Origin: Xiphias gladius
Taxonomy: Eukaryota; Chordata; Actinopteri; Istiophoriformes; Xiphiidae
Direction: 5' to 3'
NCBI RefSeq assembly: GCF_016859285.1
Contig: NC_053407.1
Coordinates: forward strand, 16,802,632 to 16,866,631
DNA length: 64,000 nt
Part shown: one piece after another, positions 39,492-50,667 of the stretch
Layout: each line of letters starts with the position of its first letter
Numbering within the stretch: position 1 is the stretch's first letter
Notes under the pieces: generated by a model
Told to the model about the DNA's origin: nothing
Seen by the model: the letters and a program-made list of their open reading frames with translations, nothing else
Databases searched by the model: none
Translations under genes and position numbers: made by a program

Positions 39492-42400
39492 CTATTTGCT
39501 CTGGAGCTCCTTCTGTGGTCTCATCTCAGTATCGCAGGTCCCAGTGTGGAGCCGCAGCGCCCCCTGTCTGTGCAATGTGCTCAGGGTCCTGAACTCCAAG
39601 GGCATGGTGTGAGGACTAGAGCTGGAGGTGTACTCATATTTTAGAGTATCGTAGTAGTGGTATTTAACTGGTTTGCCCTGTGGGTCGAGGGGAAAGGGCC
39701 AGAAGCCGTAAAGATGGATCTCCTCACAGAAGCGGGTGGCCATCGTGTACATGAGGAGGCCAGTGGTCGGACGCTTGATGTGGACATTGTTGGTAAGCCA
39801 GTACCTGTTGACAAAGGCATACAGTGTGTCATTAGCTAAAATAGAAATACAGCAAGAGGAAGTCTATGTTTAAGGTCTCCAGAGCTCTTTTAGCACACTG
39901 AAGTCGGTATTCACTAAGAAGCAACACGTATCTCCTTCAGTAAAGCCTTTCTCCCTCTGGGTTTCGGTGTTAAGCCAGATATACAGTACGCTAGGGCACA
40001 CAGAAGGGAGCTGAATTCTAAAAAGTCAAGCAAGTAAAAATTCAGAGCTTGCTGGATATGTTTCTCTGTTGCAGACCAACAAGCTGCCCCTTCAAGAACC
40101 TTACCTTTTCTTCCTCTTTTTGCTCAGTGAATGCACTGCAGAAAAATCTCAACAAATCATTTAGTCTAGTGGTCATAAAATCTTCTTTCTTGACTTATGC
40201 TAAAGCATCTGGCAGATTAAATGACAGTCAATTGTGATGAAAAAAATAAAAGGTTAAGTCATTCATCAAGCAAAAGCACCAAACATTCTCTGGTTGAAGC
40301 TTCTCGAATGCGAGGATTTGATACTTAGCATTTTTGGTGGGACCGAAACAGCAGGGGCCAGCCCTATAGTCGCAAATGTCCATGACTGACTGACCGACTG
40401 ATAAAGTCATTCATTAATCAGCTGAATGCCACATGACGTTACATCGTTGGTCTTTGCTCTTTCAAAATGAATTGGTGCAAACAGTTTCTATTGTGTCATC
40501 AGGGGAGGCACTTACAGGCACCGTTGCCAAGCTAGCAACAGTTTTTCCCTAGATTTGCCGACTTTTTGACCCCTTTAATGGGTTTTCTTCACAAAAACAC
40601 CTAGCAACAAATCTAGAGACTTTCTGGACAAACCTTAGCTACTTTCTGTAGAAGAGAGTCGCCAGTATTGCCAGTGGGTCGGGCTCTCCTTCTGCAGGCA
40701 CACTTCTTTATGCGTCTCGTGCAAATGACCGCTCGGCAGCTGACATAGACGTGAATGAACTAATAACTTTGTAATATAGCCGAAATCACAGCACAGCTGT
40801 TGTCTTTAACTTATGTATGTGGTGATTTGTCAGACGACAATGCGGTTATAAAACCAGGATTTTAGCAGTGCAGAGCAGCGCAGCAGCTTGGAAATGGCTT
40901 GGAATTGACTGCTGGTTAACATGTCATCTTAATGGGCCGCGTTTCAGTCGCTATTTCATACTTGTTCCGTTGTCTGACAACAGAAACAGAAAAACATGTA
41001 TGTGAGAATATATGTGAGAGTAGGAGAGAAGCAAGCAGATAAAGAACAGTCCTGCCACATACTAGGTTTTGACCTAGTCCTGTTAACTATTATCTGACTT
41101 CTTTTTTCTTTCGACTTAATGGTTAATTAACAGATTAATAATAAAAGACAGTTGTTACTAGCACTATTCTTAACACAGTAAAACAAGGTTATTCCACACA
41201 TTTACAATTCAAAGCATACTGGCTCAAGAATATTGAATCTAGTGTAATTTCCTCGGTAGCAGTGCAGCCATCTACAGAGGAAATAAATCATTTCTATCGG
41301 CCTAGTTTCAAGACAAAGACACACCTGAAATAATAACTGTAAGTAAAACAACTCTTGAAAGCTGAATATGAGATTAGTTCAGGTGGATATTTTTTTGCAG
41401 AGTGTTTGCTGAGCACACATGTTCTTTAAGTGCAGCAGACTGCACACAACACACAGTTGTGCCTTCTTCTACTTTAGGTGAGCTATGAGCTCCTATGGCA
41501 GTGAGATCCCCTCGCGATCCACTTCAGGGGCTGGTGGTCAAACATTCACTGCCCCAACTGCATTTTCCTTTCCAGTCAATAGCCCATTTTTCCAGCCTTG
41601 AGGCTATCGCCGCCCTCTCCAGCTCTCCTAACACTCTCTGCGGTTAGTGTGGAAGGTCGTGTTGAGATGCAGAGGTCGTACTATTTAAAGCGGTTCGTGT
41701 GCCATGAAGGGCAATCAGTGGGCAAGTTTACAGTCCGGCCAAACACTACAGCAGGTGATAAGCATCCCAACAAGCCGAACATCCACCGCTGTTCAGTGAC
41801 CAAATTATGGTAGAGTAGATCGTCCAATTATCAGTGATATGATCTGATGTGGCATTTGGTTGGAATTGATATAAGCAGACCCCGTGGGTTCTACTGCACA
41901 CGATAGGGATTTAAAGTTCAGCCTTACTGTGAAAAGGACAGTGTCAGTGGGAGCATTTATCAGACAGCACTATAGAACGGACAAAGGCATGCGTTTCATC
42001 TGCATGAGAAATTCAGGCAGATTATTTTCACCGATTTCGCAGACTGTTTACTACAAAAATCACGTCCCAGGTCTGCCCCTCTTGCGATGCCGAGTGTTAG
42101 TTGAGGCATACAAAATGGCATAATTTGGTCACTGAACAGCGGTGGATGTTCGGCTTTTAACGAGGCAGGAAAGATCCGGAGCAGAGTCTGGTTGTCATGA
42201 GACGGAGGCAAGGACAGCAAAAAAAACTACAGAGGGGGATTTTATAAAAGCCTGAAGGCAGCGGAGGCTTTGTTTTACAGATGCAAAAAGCCCTGCTCCA
42301 AAAAGATCCTTGACCAACACAAGATAAACAAAATGCACACACTATACCGCAGCTTAACAGCTTTGCTGAGAGGCCTTGTCAATCACAGAATCTAAATAAC

Positions 42401-45400
42401 AATGTGGAGCTAACAAATGAGCAAATAAATTGATAAAAATCGATCTCTTCACAAATTCATATTTTCATTAGAAAGTATTTTCATAAATGTTGACTGTAAA
42501 TCAGTGTCAACAGGTCGAGGATGAACGCCTGGTCAAACAGTGGAGAAATAAGCCTCAGCTAAAGGAATAGTTTGACATTTTGGGATATCCTCTCATTTGC
42601 TTTCTTGATGAGAGTTAGATCTATAGCATGAACAACAATTTATGCATCTGCTCAGAACTTCTTAGCCGCATGTCTGCTGGTTGCCTGGCAACCTCACAGC
42701 GAAGCCACTTCACCCGGCTGGTGTTCGCTAAGAAATAGTTAAAGCACGTAACTCCCGGTGAAAGCACAAACTGTTGCTTTTAGTTATGCTAGCGGCATGG
42801 TTCTAGCAAAGGAAATGTTACCCTGTCTGTCGTGCGGTCCACCACTTTGGTCCAGTCTGAAATATCTCAACAACCACAGGATGAATTGCAATGAATTTCT
42901 TATAAATAAATTAATGGCCCCCCAGATACTGAGTGACTTTGGCGATCCCCTGACATTTTCTTTGGTGCCATCATGAGGTTTGACGTGTGATTTGAATGAA
43001 ATGTCTCAACAACTATTGGATGGATTGTTATGAAATTTGATGCACACATTCATGTACTCCTCAGAATGAATTGAGGACAAAATCTGAATTTGTCCAATAT
43101 GTCAGTTTATAACCAAATGCCTGCAGAACTCATGACAGTCCCATTCCCATCAGCCTCAGCTGTACCTTTTGTGTATAGTGATAATTAAGCAAATGTTAGC
43201 ATGCTGCCGAGCTAAACCAAGATGGTGAACGTTGTAAGCATTATACCTGCTAAACATCTACATTTCAGCATTGTAAGTGATGTTAGTAATTACATTTACA
43301 GCCTCATAGAGCTGCTACTGGTCTTGTTACATTTCTTCTTGTGTGTAGTTTAAAGAAACAAGACACAACACGCTAATCAGTGAGCTTTTGGGGTGTCGGT
43401 AGGTATAATTTTAAACTCTGAACTGAGCCAGGCGAACATTTCCCCGTTTCCAGTCTTTAAGCTAAGCTACGGGAGTGGTATTGATCTTCTCTTCCAACTC
43501 TCTGCAAGAATACAAACAAGTGCCTTTTCCAAAATGCCAAACTATTCCTTTAAGAGAGACAAAAAAAGATCCCGGTCTGCAAATAAAACCTAAACTATGT
43601 CATTCATTTTAGAATCAAACACACATTTCACACTTAATTATGACGGAATTGATGAGACATCTCGAGTGAGCAGACAAGAGTAGCTTTCTCACACTGACTG
43701 CCCCAGGTGATCAGCTCTACTGCTCCTGTATAAAATAGCCACCCTGGCTGAAGATTAGAGTTTGTCAGCCCCTTGATTATGCTGCTCACAGGTGCTCTTA
43801 TGAGACGCAGCGCACCGGGAGCAGCGGCTGCGGGCCTGAGCTGCATCTTACCCTCTGACAGCATGGAGAAGGCGCAGCGAGGGGAAGGCGGTGCGTACAT
43901 CTACAGCGTGCAGCAGGATGAGACGGAGGGCCCACTCCACGCGCTCCTCTCCCCCCTTGGCCATGAAGGCCGGGATCCACAGCACACTGTCGTTGAGGCT
44001 TTGAAGCCGCTGCAAGAAGCGGTCCCTCCATTCTTCATTGACCAGGTCCTGGAAGGCCCGCTGCACCACTGAGGGGTTCATGGTCACCAGGTTGGTGCGC
44101 CACCCCACATCCTGAGAGTATTCCTCCACCGGTGCCAGGTTACACCTTAGGACAAGCAAGCTTTGGTCACCCAATATCAGTGCCAGAAAATGTGACATTA
44201 TTTCCTATCTTATAGGAATACCTGGTGTCTCTGTCTTTTGATCTGAACCTCTCTAACCAAACACATCTGCGAGCAGTTCAACAGGTAACTGAATGAAAGC
44301 AAACATAAAGGTTTCTCAATGTAGAGTAAGACCATGACAAGCAGCCGACACAGCTTCAGTTTAAGTATTTCATTGGAGGGGATGGTTCCATCATATAGTT
44401 AACACTCCTAATTCTCCCACAGGTTTCCCTTTCAATTTGCATTTAGTGACTGATAAAAACCTCTGACATCCCCTTTAGGGTGAGCACTCACAAATTTTCG
44501 CCTTACGGTTTTCTTTTTATTAACACACGCTGAGGAAGGCAGAGCCTGAAACGTCTGTGTGCGAAGTGGTATCTTGTTAATGAGTTAAATTTTTTTTTTT
44601 AAATTAAAAAAAAAAAAATTGTGAGTGCTTATCCTAAACGTGGTTTCAAGAGACTTAACACAAAGACAGCAAATAGAGCCTGTTCTTTCCTTTGTTTTGT
44701 CAAAACTAGGACATGTAAAGATGGGTGACAATTTAAAGGAAAAACCTGAATAAAAGAGTGGAGCAATATTCATGCAGATGCTTCCATAAAGGACATGAGG
44801 GGTCTGGTAAGTATGAAAATGATGAGAAACCTATGCAGTTCACTTTACAGTGATACTAATCATACTATAGTAAAACATTAATAAATGTTGAGTGGTACCA
44901 AGAAGTGAAATCTTGGGAGCTGACTACAGGGTATGTAAGGAGCACAGAAGCTATTCTAAGCCCTCATGCTGGCCCAACACCTTATTATGACACTTTTAGT
45001 TGACTTTTTCCTGTAATTTATCATCCATCTGCATGTCCCCAAGATTAGTCAAAGCATTTGCCCTGCAGGAACTTCTATCAGGGGTGAAACAGAAAATACA
45101 GAAATACAAGTGAGATTCAGCAGAGTAGCATTTTGGTGATTGACGTTAACCTCGGCCTCTAAGTAAATGCCAGAAAACACAATGCCGGTAATTATCTTCA
45201 CGGTGGAGCATCTCAATTCTCTAAAACGTGGCAGGAAAACACACCAGGAGTTCTTTTTGTTAAATATCTTTGCTCACTGTAATTTACAATAATTGCTATC
45301 AATTTGTCGTCATCAATTTTTTCAGCTTTGTAATGATGCATTTTCCCTTTTGTTTAGTATAAGAAGTAGGATAATTTTCTCAACCAGTAAAAGAACATTT

Positions 45401-48400
45401 CATTCTTCACTTTATCCTTGAGAAAATTCAACACCACCAACTTTGGAAATTCATAGTTTTCAGTAGGGGACAGTAGGGGTTTCGATCTGATACCAAGTAA
45501 TACCAGGGCCAAAATCACCGACATCGATACGCATATTGATACTTTTTATCATTAAAAGCAGCTCAGGTACTGTTTCGCAGGGTAGAAAAATGTCTCATGA
45601 TTTATGAGCAGAATGCATCATTAATCGGCTACTTCCAGTTCTATTTTAATTACCACCAAATAATTTGCCAACATGGCCGTTTCATTCAACAATTAACTCT
45701 TAAATATTTATTCACACGCCTGTTAAAAGACAAGGCAGGTTCCATTAGTGAATAACAAATATTTCACGAGGGAATTCTCTGAGCTAAGGAGGTGATCGCT
45801 GTGCAACGGCAGCAGAGAAGCACGTGCACTAACAAGAGTGTTCATGTTTCCAGAAGGTAATGTTACATGAGTTGGATCCATTTTTTGGGCATCGATCCTA
45901 CTGATGCTAGTATCGATACTCAAAACAAGACTTAGTATCGCCAGTATCGACAATTTGAGGATCGGCGATTACAACTGATAACATGTCCAGTTATTCCTGG
46001 ACTTTACTGTAACACTGAGCTAAAAATCATCTATACCAAACACCCCACACACTGTCAACCTATTTGTGGAAATCAAGCACAGGGCAGAGAACTATATTTA
46101 GCCGAGACATTGTCTCCCTGTCTGATTCGTGAAAAAGCCAGAGCAAATTCCTCTGCTTCTCAAAATGCCACATTTATTGGGGTCTGCCTTCGGCCGACCC
46201 TTAGCGCCATTGCGCTGGCATTATTGTTATGCTGCCACAGTCTAGAAATCATGACCTCCCCTCGTCAGCGGATCATTGCAGCGGATAGAAAAGACAAGAT
46301 GCGAAGGCAAGAGAATACATTTCAGAAATTAAAAAAAAGGGACAAAGAAGTCATTTTGAGGCCAATTCAGCTCAATGGGGGTTGCTATCACAGATAGCTA
46401 CTTACTGCTCCATTTATACAACAACGCTGATTCCTCTCTGGCAAATAAGCGCACGACCCCTGATAGTACCGGTGTTTCTCTGAAAAGCACAATGAGTTGC
46501 TGCTGGATGCCAAAGCTTTTCAAAATGTCAATTTCATGTATAATCATGCATTTAATTGCTCTCATTCTGGCACTTTGTTTCCAAACTTCAGGCATTACAA
46601 AGCTTTGACAGCTTTTTCAAAAGTGCAATTAATATATTTCCAGCTGTGTGAGCAATAACTGCAAAACCTGAAATAAACTGAGAACTCGGGAAAGTGATTA
46701 TCATTCCAATGTGAATTATACTCTTAGTAAAAGTGAGATAAATCTAAAACTGAGACTAATTTGCTAATCCATTTCAATTACAGTCCACTTTCACTTGCAG
46801 GTTTTATGATTTATTTCAAGTGGAAGACTTCCAACCCTGAAATCACTTATGCTGTTTCTGTGGGGGGGGGAAAAAATACCTGATAATAAAGTCGTGAGAG
46901 TCAATCTCGGGTCCACAGCTGCTGTTCAGCAGGATCCCAGAGTTTCCCACGATGGCGCAGCGCCTGTGATGTTGGTTCTTCATGGGGGATACATTTGGCA
47001 AAAGACGGTAGAGATTTTCTGAGATGTTTGTGGTGCTGTGGCGATCAAAAACATAGTGGATGATATCCCCCGGTTTCAGAGTGCCCTTCAGAATCGAGAT
47101 GTCCCTCTCCGGGTCGAGGAATCTCAGGATATTCTTCCTGTAAAAAGAGAAGATACAGACTAGTTATGAAAGACTCTGCTTAGTAAAGTTTAAAAGCTTG
47201 CAGAGATAATTGTGGAGAATTATGATTCTGCCTGATGAGGTTTGAGAGGGTCTTGTTGAAGGTCCAGTTGTTTGACGAGAGCTTGGCAGTGTTATTGTTG
47301 CTCGGACGATGATGATTTCGATCTGTGCTCAATCTTGTCAAAGCAGTTGGATCCACGTGTGCCGCGGCCTTTCTAAATGAGGGTAGAAAGTCGTGTTATT
47401 GACACGCAATGCTGATCTTTGAAATTATGATCAGTTTTTACCATCTGAATCCGGGGTTTAAGGATAGGAGGTGTCATATTTTAGACAGATTTAAAGCCCT
47501 CTGTTTGTTTGGGAATGTAATTACATACATTTACTAAACTACTGTAATTACATGAGTGCAAATTTAACTTAGTATTACCATTTTATATTTCACACCTTTG
47601 CTCCAATATGTTTTAGAGAGAAACCATTGTATCTTAAGAATTTACACATAAAGATCACCTTAATATCAACATACATATTAAATATGATGTATTGTTCTAG
47701 ATTACTCTACCAGTATTATAAAGTAGTTCTTCACAACCAAGTACAACAGTTAAATGCCATTTATACTTATTTGCCGCATACTGCAATACTGTTAAATAAT
47801 AAAATAGAAGGTGCCATTTTCTGCATAACGAGTACTTTTGTTAAGTTACGTACATTTTAGTGACAATTCTTATGTTCTTTTAATTGTGCAAGTGCACTTA
47901 TGCATTCGGTACTTTTCCTTGTAATGGAGCATTTCTTCATGGAGGTATTGCTGCTTCTGTTTACGTAAAGGCTCTGAATACTCCCTCCACTGTACATAAA
48001 AAAAACCCAGACTTCCCTGGACATGGCTTCAGTGGCGTTTTAGAATAATTTAAATGCAATGAAGTGATGTTATTTGAAATACAGCATTTTTTAAAAACCT
48101 TTACTTCAGCTTCATGCTTATGGCAGATGTTTTCCTTATCACATGGATACCACCACATTGACGGGCATTTGTAGCAGCTGCCTTCTCTCTGTAAAAACTA
48201 ACGAGACACTCACTGTGAATGACTCACTGTGTTATCAAGGCTGCAAAGGAATCAAATGACCAGTACCAACTGAAAAAAATTATCCGGAGAGACCAGTTAG
48301 CTCCCCACTGATGGTCTATAACGACAGTATGTGTGTCTGTACTGTATGTGTGTTTGTATTTGTTTGTGCGTGTGTGAAAATAATTGGATTTCAGACCGGT

Positions 48401-49985
48401 GTGGTTTAGGCATGAGCCTCGGCAAGTTCATCTTCTTTGAACGTCCAGTATTCCTAGAGGAAAAAAAGGGATTTAAATTAAATTATGAATCACATACTGC
48501 AGCCCGAATTCTTGGTCGTTAATGGACAGATGCTCCAAATCCTTCCTGTAATCATATTTTGTAAAAAATAATGGACCCACTGTATTCACTACCAGGCGTG
48601 CTGTACATCCTCCTTTTAGGATTGAATGGAGGTGAAAGGCAGCGACGTCAAGGTATTTTTAGAGCAATCCACTGTGGGCCCATTTGCTGATGTAATGAGG
48701 AGAAATGTGGCCTTAATTGAGCCCCATTATACTGAAAGGGGGTTTTCTTTTCACAGGCAAGTTAGCAGTCTTTCCACGGGGATTTTGAATACACCAGCCA
48801 AGATGCATTTACAGTAAACATATTGTATATACATTGAATTTTTTTAAGCATCAGTCCATTTTGCAAATCATGACCTTGGCCACATCTGATAAAATCATGA
48901 CAAGCTGCCAGCAGCTGAGTAAAACCCAAACAGAGGAGCGCTGCTCTGACAGACAAGTGGGCTGCTCCCATTCAATTTACAAACCTGGTGGCCTCTAAAT
49001 ATTTTGTTATAAATACACTAAGCGGCAATTGGTTCTGGTTCTTCTCCCCCCGGCGAATCACAAACCAATATGACCTCATTACAAAGTGAGCCACAGCCGG
49101 GTAATTGCATCCAAAACAAAATGTTCTTGCTGAAAGGGAAATGTGAGTATCCAAAAGATTGAGAGAGAAAAATGAGTACTCTTCTTTTTTTTTTTGCCTT
49201 TCAGGTAGCACAGCATCTTTACAGCTGTGATGAGAACAAGGAGAACAAGAGCTCTGGTTTGGTTGTACATGTGACAGAAGTATTTTGATGCTAAATTAAG
49301 AATGTATCTTCTTGCAGGTCAAATGCAAGTGGGGCATGTGTGTGACTTTGAAGATTTTTTTTATTTTTTTATTTTTTTTTTTGCTGCACTGCTCAACATC
49401 TCAAAGTCTGAAAAAAACGAAAGAGAAAAAAGAGGAAGCCTCTTTTGTTCCCAATCTGTTAACCCCCCCATCTCTCGTCTTTCTCTCTCTCTCACACACA
49501 CACACGCACACACACTCACACACTCTCTCTTATAGTGTAAATGTATCCTATCCCGCATGCAGGCTGCTGCAAGACAAATAGCCTAATCCTCGGAGACCCA
49601 GGCAGGATGCTGCCGGAGCAGCTGCTACCGCTGCACCTAAGTGTTACAAATGAAGAAACACAGCACACACTCTCCACATTCAACTCCAAACTTCAATTCG
49701 GCTCAAATAAACTGCTTTATTCCACTCTTTTACCCCCCCTCCTCCCCCCATATATATAAAATCCTCTGAGAAAGCCTGAAGGAAATAACCTGCTGTACAG
49801 AACAGAACAAAAACAACAACAACAACAACAAAACAACAGACGGCACTAAACACACAATGCACGGGTAAATGACGCTAGGCTACTTACGCAGTTTCTTCCT
49901 CCACTTCTGCAATATCATCAACGATCAAAACCACGACCAGCAGCGTTACAAAGCCGAACAACAGCGTGCGGAATACAAGCGGCAT
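39492..49985 (-). CDS. st8sia2: st8sia2: alpha-2,8-polysialyltransferase ST8SiaII (complete)
   Basis: Exons 49888-49985, 47232-47372, 46880-47137, 43852-44145 and 39492-39804 join to 367 residues; the human enzyme has 375. It is a Golgi type II membrane enzyme that builds polysialic acid on NCAM and other carriers, using CMP-sialic acid. A short cytoplasmic end precedes a membrane anchor (about residues 8-24), then a variable Asn-rich stem with sequons. Next are the polysialyltransferase-specific region (residues 85-108, [13 protein letters not shown]) and sialylmotif L (about 138-172, [13 protein letters not shown]). [14 protein letters not shown] follows. The last exon holds motif S ([12 protein letters not shown] and GFWPF) and VS (HYYDTLKY). 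The C-terminus carries about ten extra residues past the mammalian end. The donor at 47231 is GC, not GT. A possible extra 27-nt exon lies at 48214-48240. Confidence 0.93.
40254..40335. repeat. Fragment of common teleost repeat
   Basis: The segment includes CAAACATTCTCTGGTTG, AGCTTCTCGAATGCGAGGAT and an AGTCATTCATCAAGCAAAA start. These are the inverted 3' portion of the GGGCTGCAAC-type repeat seen elsewhere in the window. It lies in the last st8sia2 intron. Confidence 0.5.
41772..42156. mobile_element. Element bounded by perfect 38-bp inverted repeats (MITE-like)
   Basis: Positions 41772-41809 and 42119-42156 are exact reverse complements, starting AAGCCGAACATCCACCGCTG and its inverse, with 309 bases between. 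Perfect identity over 38 bases is far beyond chance and implies a recent or constrained structure. The interior has no credible coding capacity. I did not recognise the family and saw no clear target-site duplication. The element lies in an st8sia2 intron. Confidence 0.7.
42559..43554. mobile_element. About 1-kb MITE-like element with 25-bp terminal inverted repeats
   Basis: The left end CTAAAGGAATAGTTTGACAT and the right end ATGCCAAACTATTCCTTTAAG are near-perfect inverted repeats. These termini belong to a family very frequent in percomorph genomes. The interior contains another widespread teleost segment with ATCTCAACAAC and TGGATGGATTG motifs, and no open frame of transposase size. It is non-autonomous and lies in an st8sia2 intron. 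Confidence 0.8.
44480..44645. repeat. Probable dispersed repeat fragment (GCCTGAAACGTCTG motif)
   Basis: The segment ACGCTGAGGAAGGCAGAGCC followed by TGAAACGTCTGTGTGC resembles a motif found at the ends of many fish and amphibian dispersed repeats. It is followed by T and A runs. Family assignment is from memory only. Confidence 0.4.
45478..45965. repeat. Dispersed repeat rich in TATCGATAC motifs
   Basis: The stretch holds recurring words such as CATCGATACGCATATTGATAC, TAGTATCGATACTC and GCCAGTATCGACAA at its two ends. These are typical of a common teleost interspersed repeat. The inner part is less repetitive. There is no coding capacity. It lies in an st8sia2 intron. Confidence 0.6.
46110..46840. 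promoter_or_regulatory. Possible conserved non-coding element in st8sia2 intron
   Basis: About 0.7 kb of balanced, non-repetitive sequence contains homeodomain-like ATTAAT and ATTTAATTG words and CAGCTG/CAGATAG boxes. It stands out from the neighbouring low-complexity and repeat DNA. No splice signals fit a coding exon. The regulatory role is only inference from composition. Confidence 0.25.
47225..47232 (-). other. st8sia2: GC-type 5' splice site in st8sia2
   Basis: The exon reads through LSNLIR and ends CTCATCAG, followed by gcagaatc. The next exon starts after ttttacag with G, AAG, AAT. Phase and protein similarity ([10 protein letters not shown]) require the junction here. No GT occurs in the following bases. 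The site is a weaker GC donor than usual, lacking the GCAAGT consensus. Confidence 0.65.
47695..47995. repeat. 3' part of a teleost repeat (same family as 62397-62911)
   Basis: It includes TGCATAACGAGTACTTTTG, CTTGTAATGGAGCATTTCTT and CTCTGAATACTCCCTCCACTG. These are the terminal portion of the GTGGTGGAA family, whose full-length copy lies at 62397-62911. Confidence 0.65.
48214..48240 (-). CDS. st8sia2: Possible 27-nt cassette exon of st8sia2
   Basis: It is flanked by acceptor tcctttgcag and donor gtgagtg. Its phase (2 to 2) fits exactly between the first two exons of the main model. It would insert nine residues centred on LDNTVSHS, giving 376 residues in all. Human ST8SIA2 has a 21-codon exon at this place that is skipped in one isoform. 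The short length makes a chance match possible. Confidence 0.4.
48600..49175. promoter_or_regulatory. Possible conserved non-coding element in first st8sia2 intron
   Basis: Complex, non-repetitive sequence has homeodomain-like words (CTTAATTGAG, GGTAATTGC, GCAATTGG) and several ordered motifs. It does not look like neutral AT-rich intron. It contains no plausible coding exon. A brain enhancer of st8sia2 would fit the position, but this is inference. Confidence 0.25.
49483..49530. repeat. CT/CA microsatellite
   Basis: A CT-rich run passes into CA repeats with a few interruptions. It lies in the first st8sia2 intron. Confidence 0.85.
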
Positions 49986-50640
49986 GGCTGAGGGGGGGGG
50001 GGTCTGCGGCCGGGAGTCACTTCCTTTCAGCCAGCCCAGCGTTACGTTGACCTTCTTGTGTTTTTCCCTTTTATAAATCGAAAATCCGCTCAGTCATCTC
50101 CCCCTTTGTTCTTATCGCCGGAGTCGGACACTCCCAGGCGAGCTGCGGTCCTGGCGCGCCCCCCCACCACCACCACCCCCCTTTCTCAGAGGATGATTGC
50201 CGTGTGTCTGTCTCCCGACGGGGCGACGCTGCCGCCGTCTCCGCTGTTGCCTCGCTTCCCCCCGTCCAAACTTTGAGAGCGTGCACTCGCCGAGCCCTGC
50301 CACGGGGACGGCGAGCTGTGGACCACATGCGGTCTTAAAGGCGCAGGGGCCCACTCTCCGTCCTGACCCCCCCCCAGCCGGTTGGATCCCAGCCTCCAGG
50401 TGTTAGCTGGCCCACTGAGAGGAGGCGCGAGACTGCGGTGCACGGACGGCCGGCGCAGGGTCGCGCCAAGCGGACTCGCGTCCGAGCACGGAGGGGATCG
50501 GAGGGGGCGCAGCCCCGGGCAGCCGGGGATGTGCGGGCTGACAGCCCGCGTTTTAAAATGGAGGTCAGAGCTTCAGCGAGGCTCTTCTGGCCGCCAGACC
50601 CAGTGAGCGAGCCCTGGGCCGGACACCCGCTGAGGGTAAA
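49986..50640 (-). promoter_or_regulatory. st8sia2: st8sia2 CpG-island promoter and 5' UTR
   Basis: The stretch immediately upstream of the st8sia2 start codon is the most GC- and CpG-rich of the window, with runs of C and G, GGGGCGCAG and GCGCGCC words, and no TATA box. A CpG island at this gene is expected for a developmentally regulated vertebrate promoter. Open frames in it on both strands are composition-driven and are not called. The start site is not determined. Confidence 0.65.
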
Positions 50641-50667
50641 GGGGACGTCTTTTTATAGGCCCGGTCA

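Noticed and set aside
49986..50640. Several GC-rich open frames at the st8sia2 promoter
   Set aside because: CpG islands have few stop codons in all frames; the frames overlap on both strands and lack any domain.
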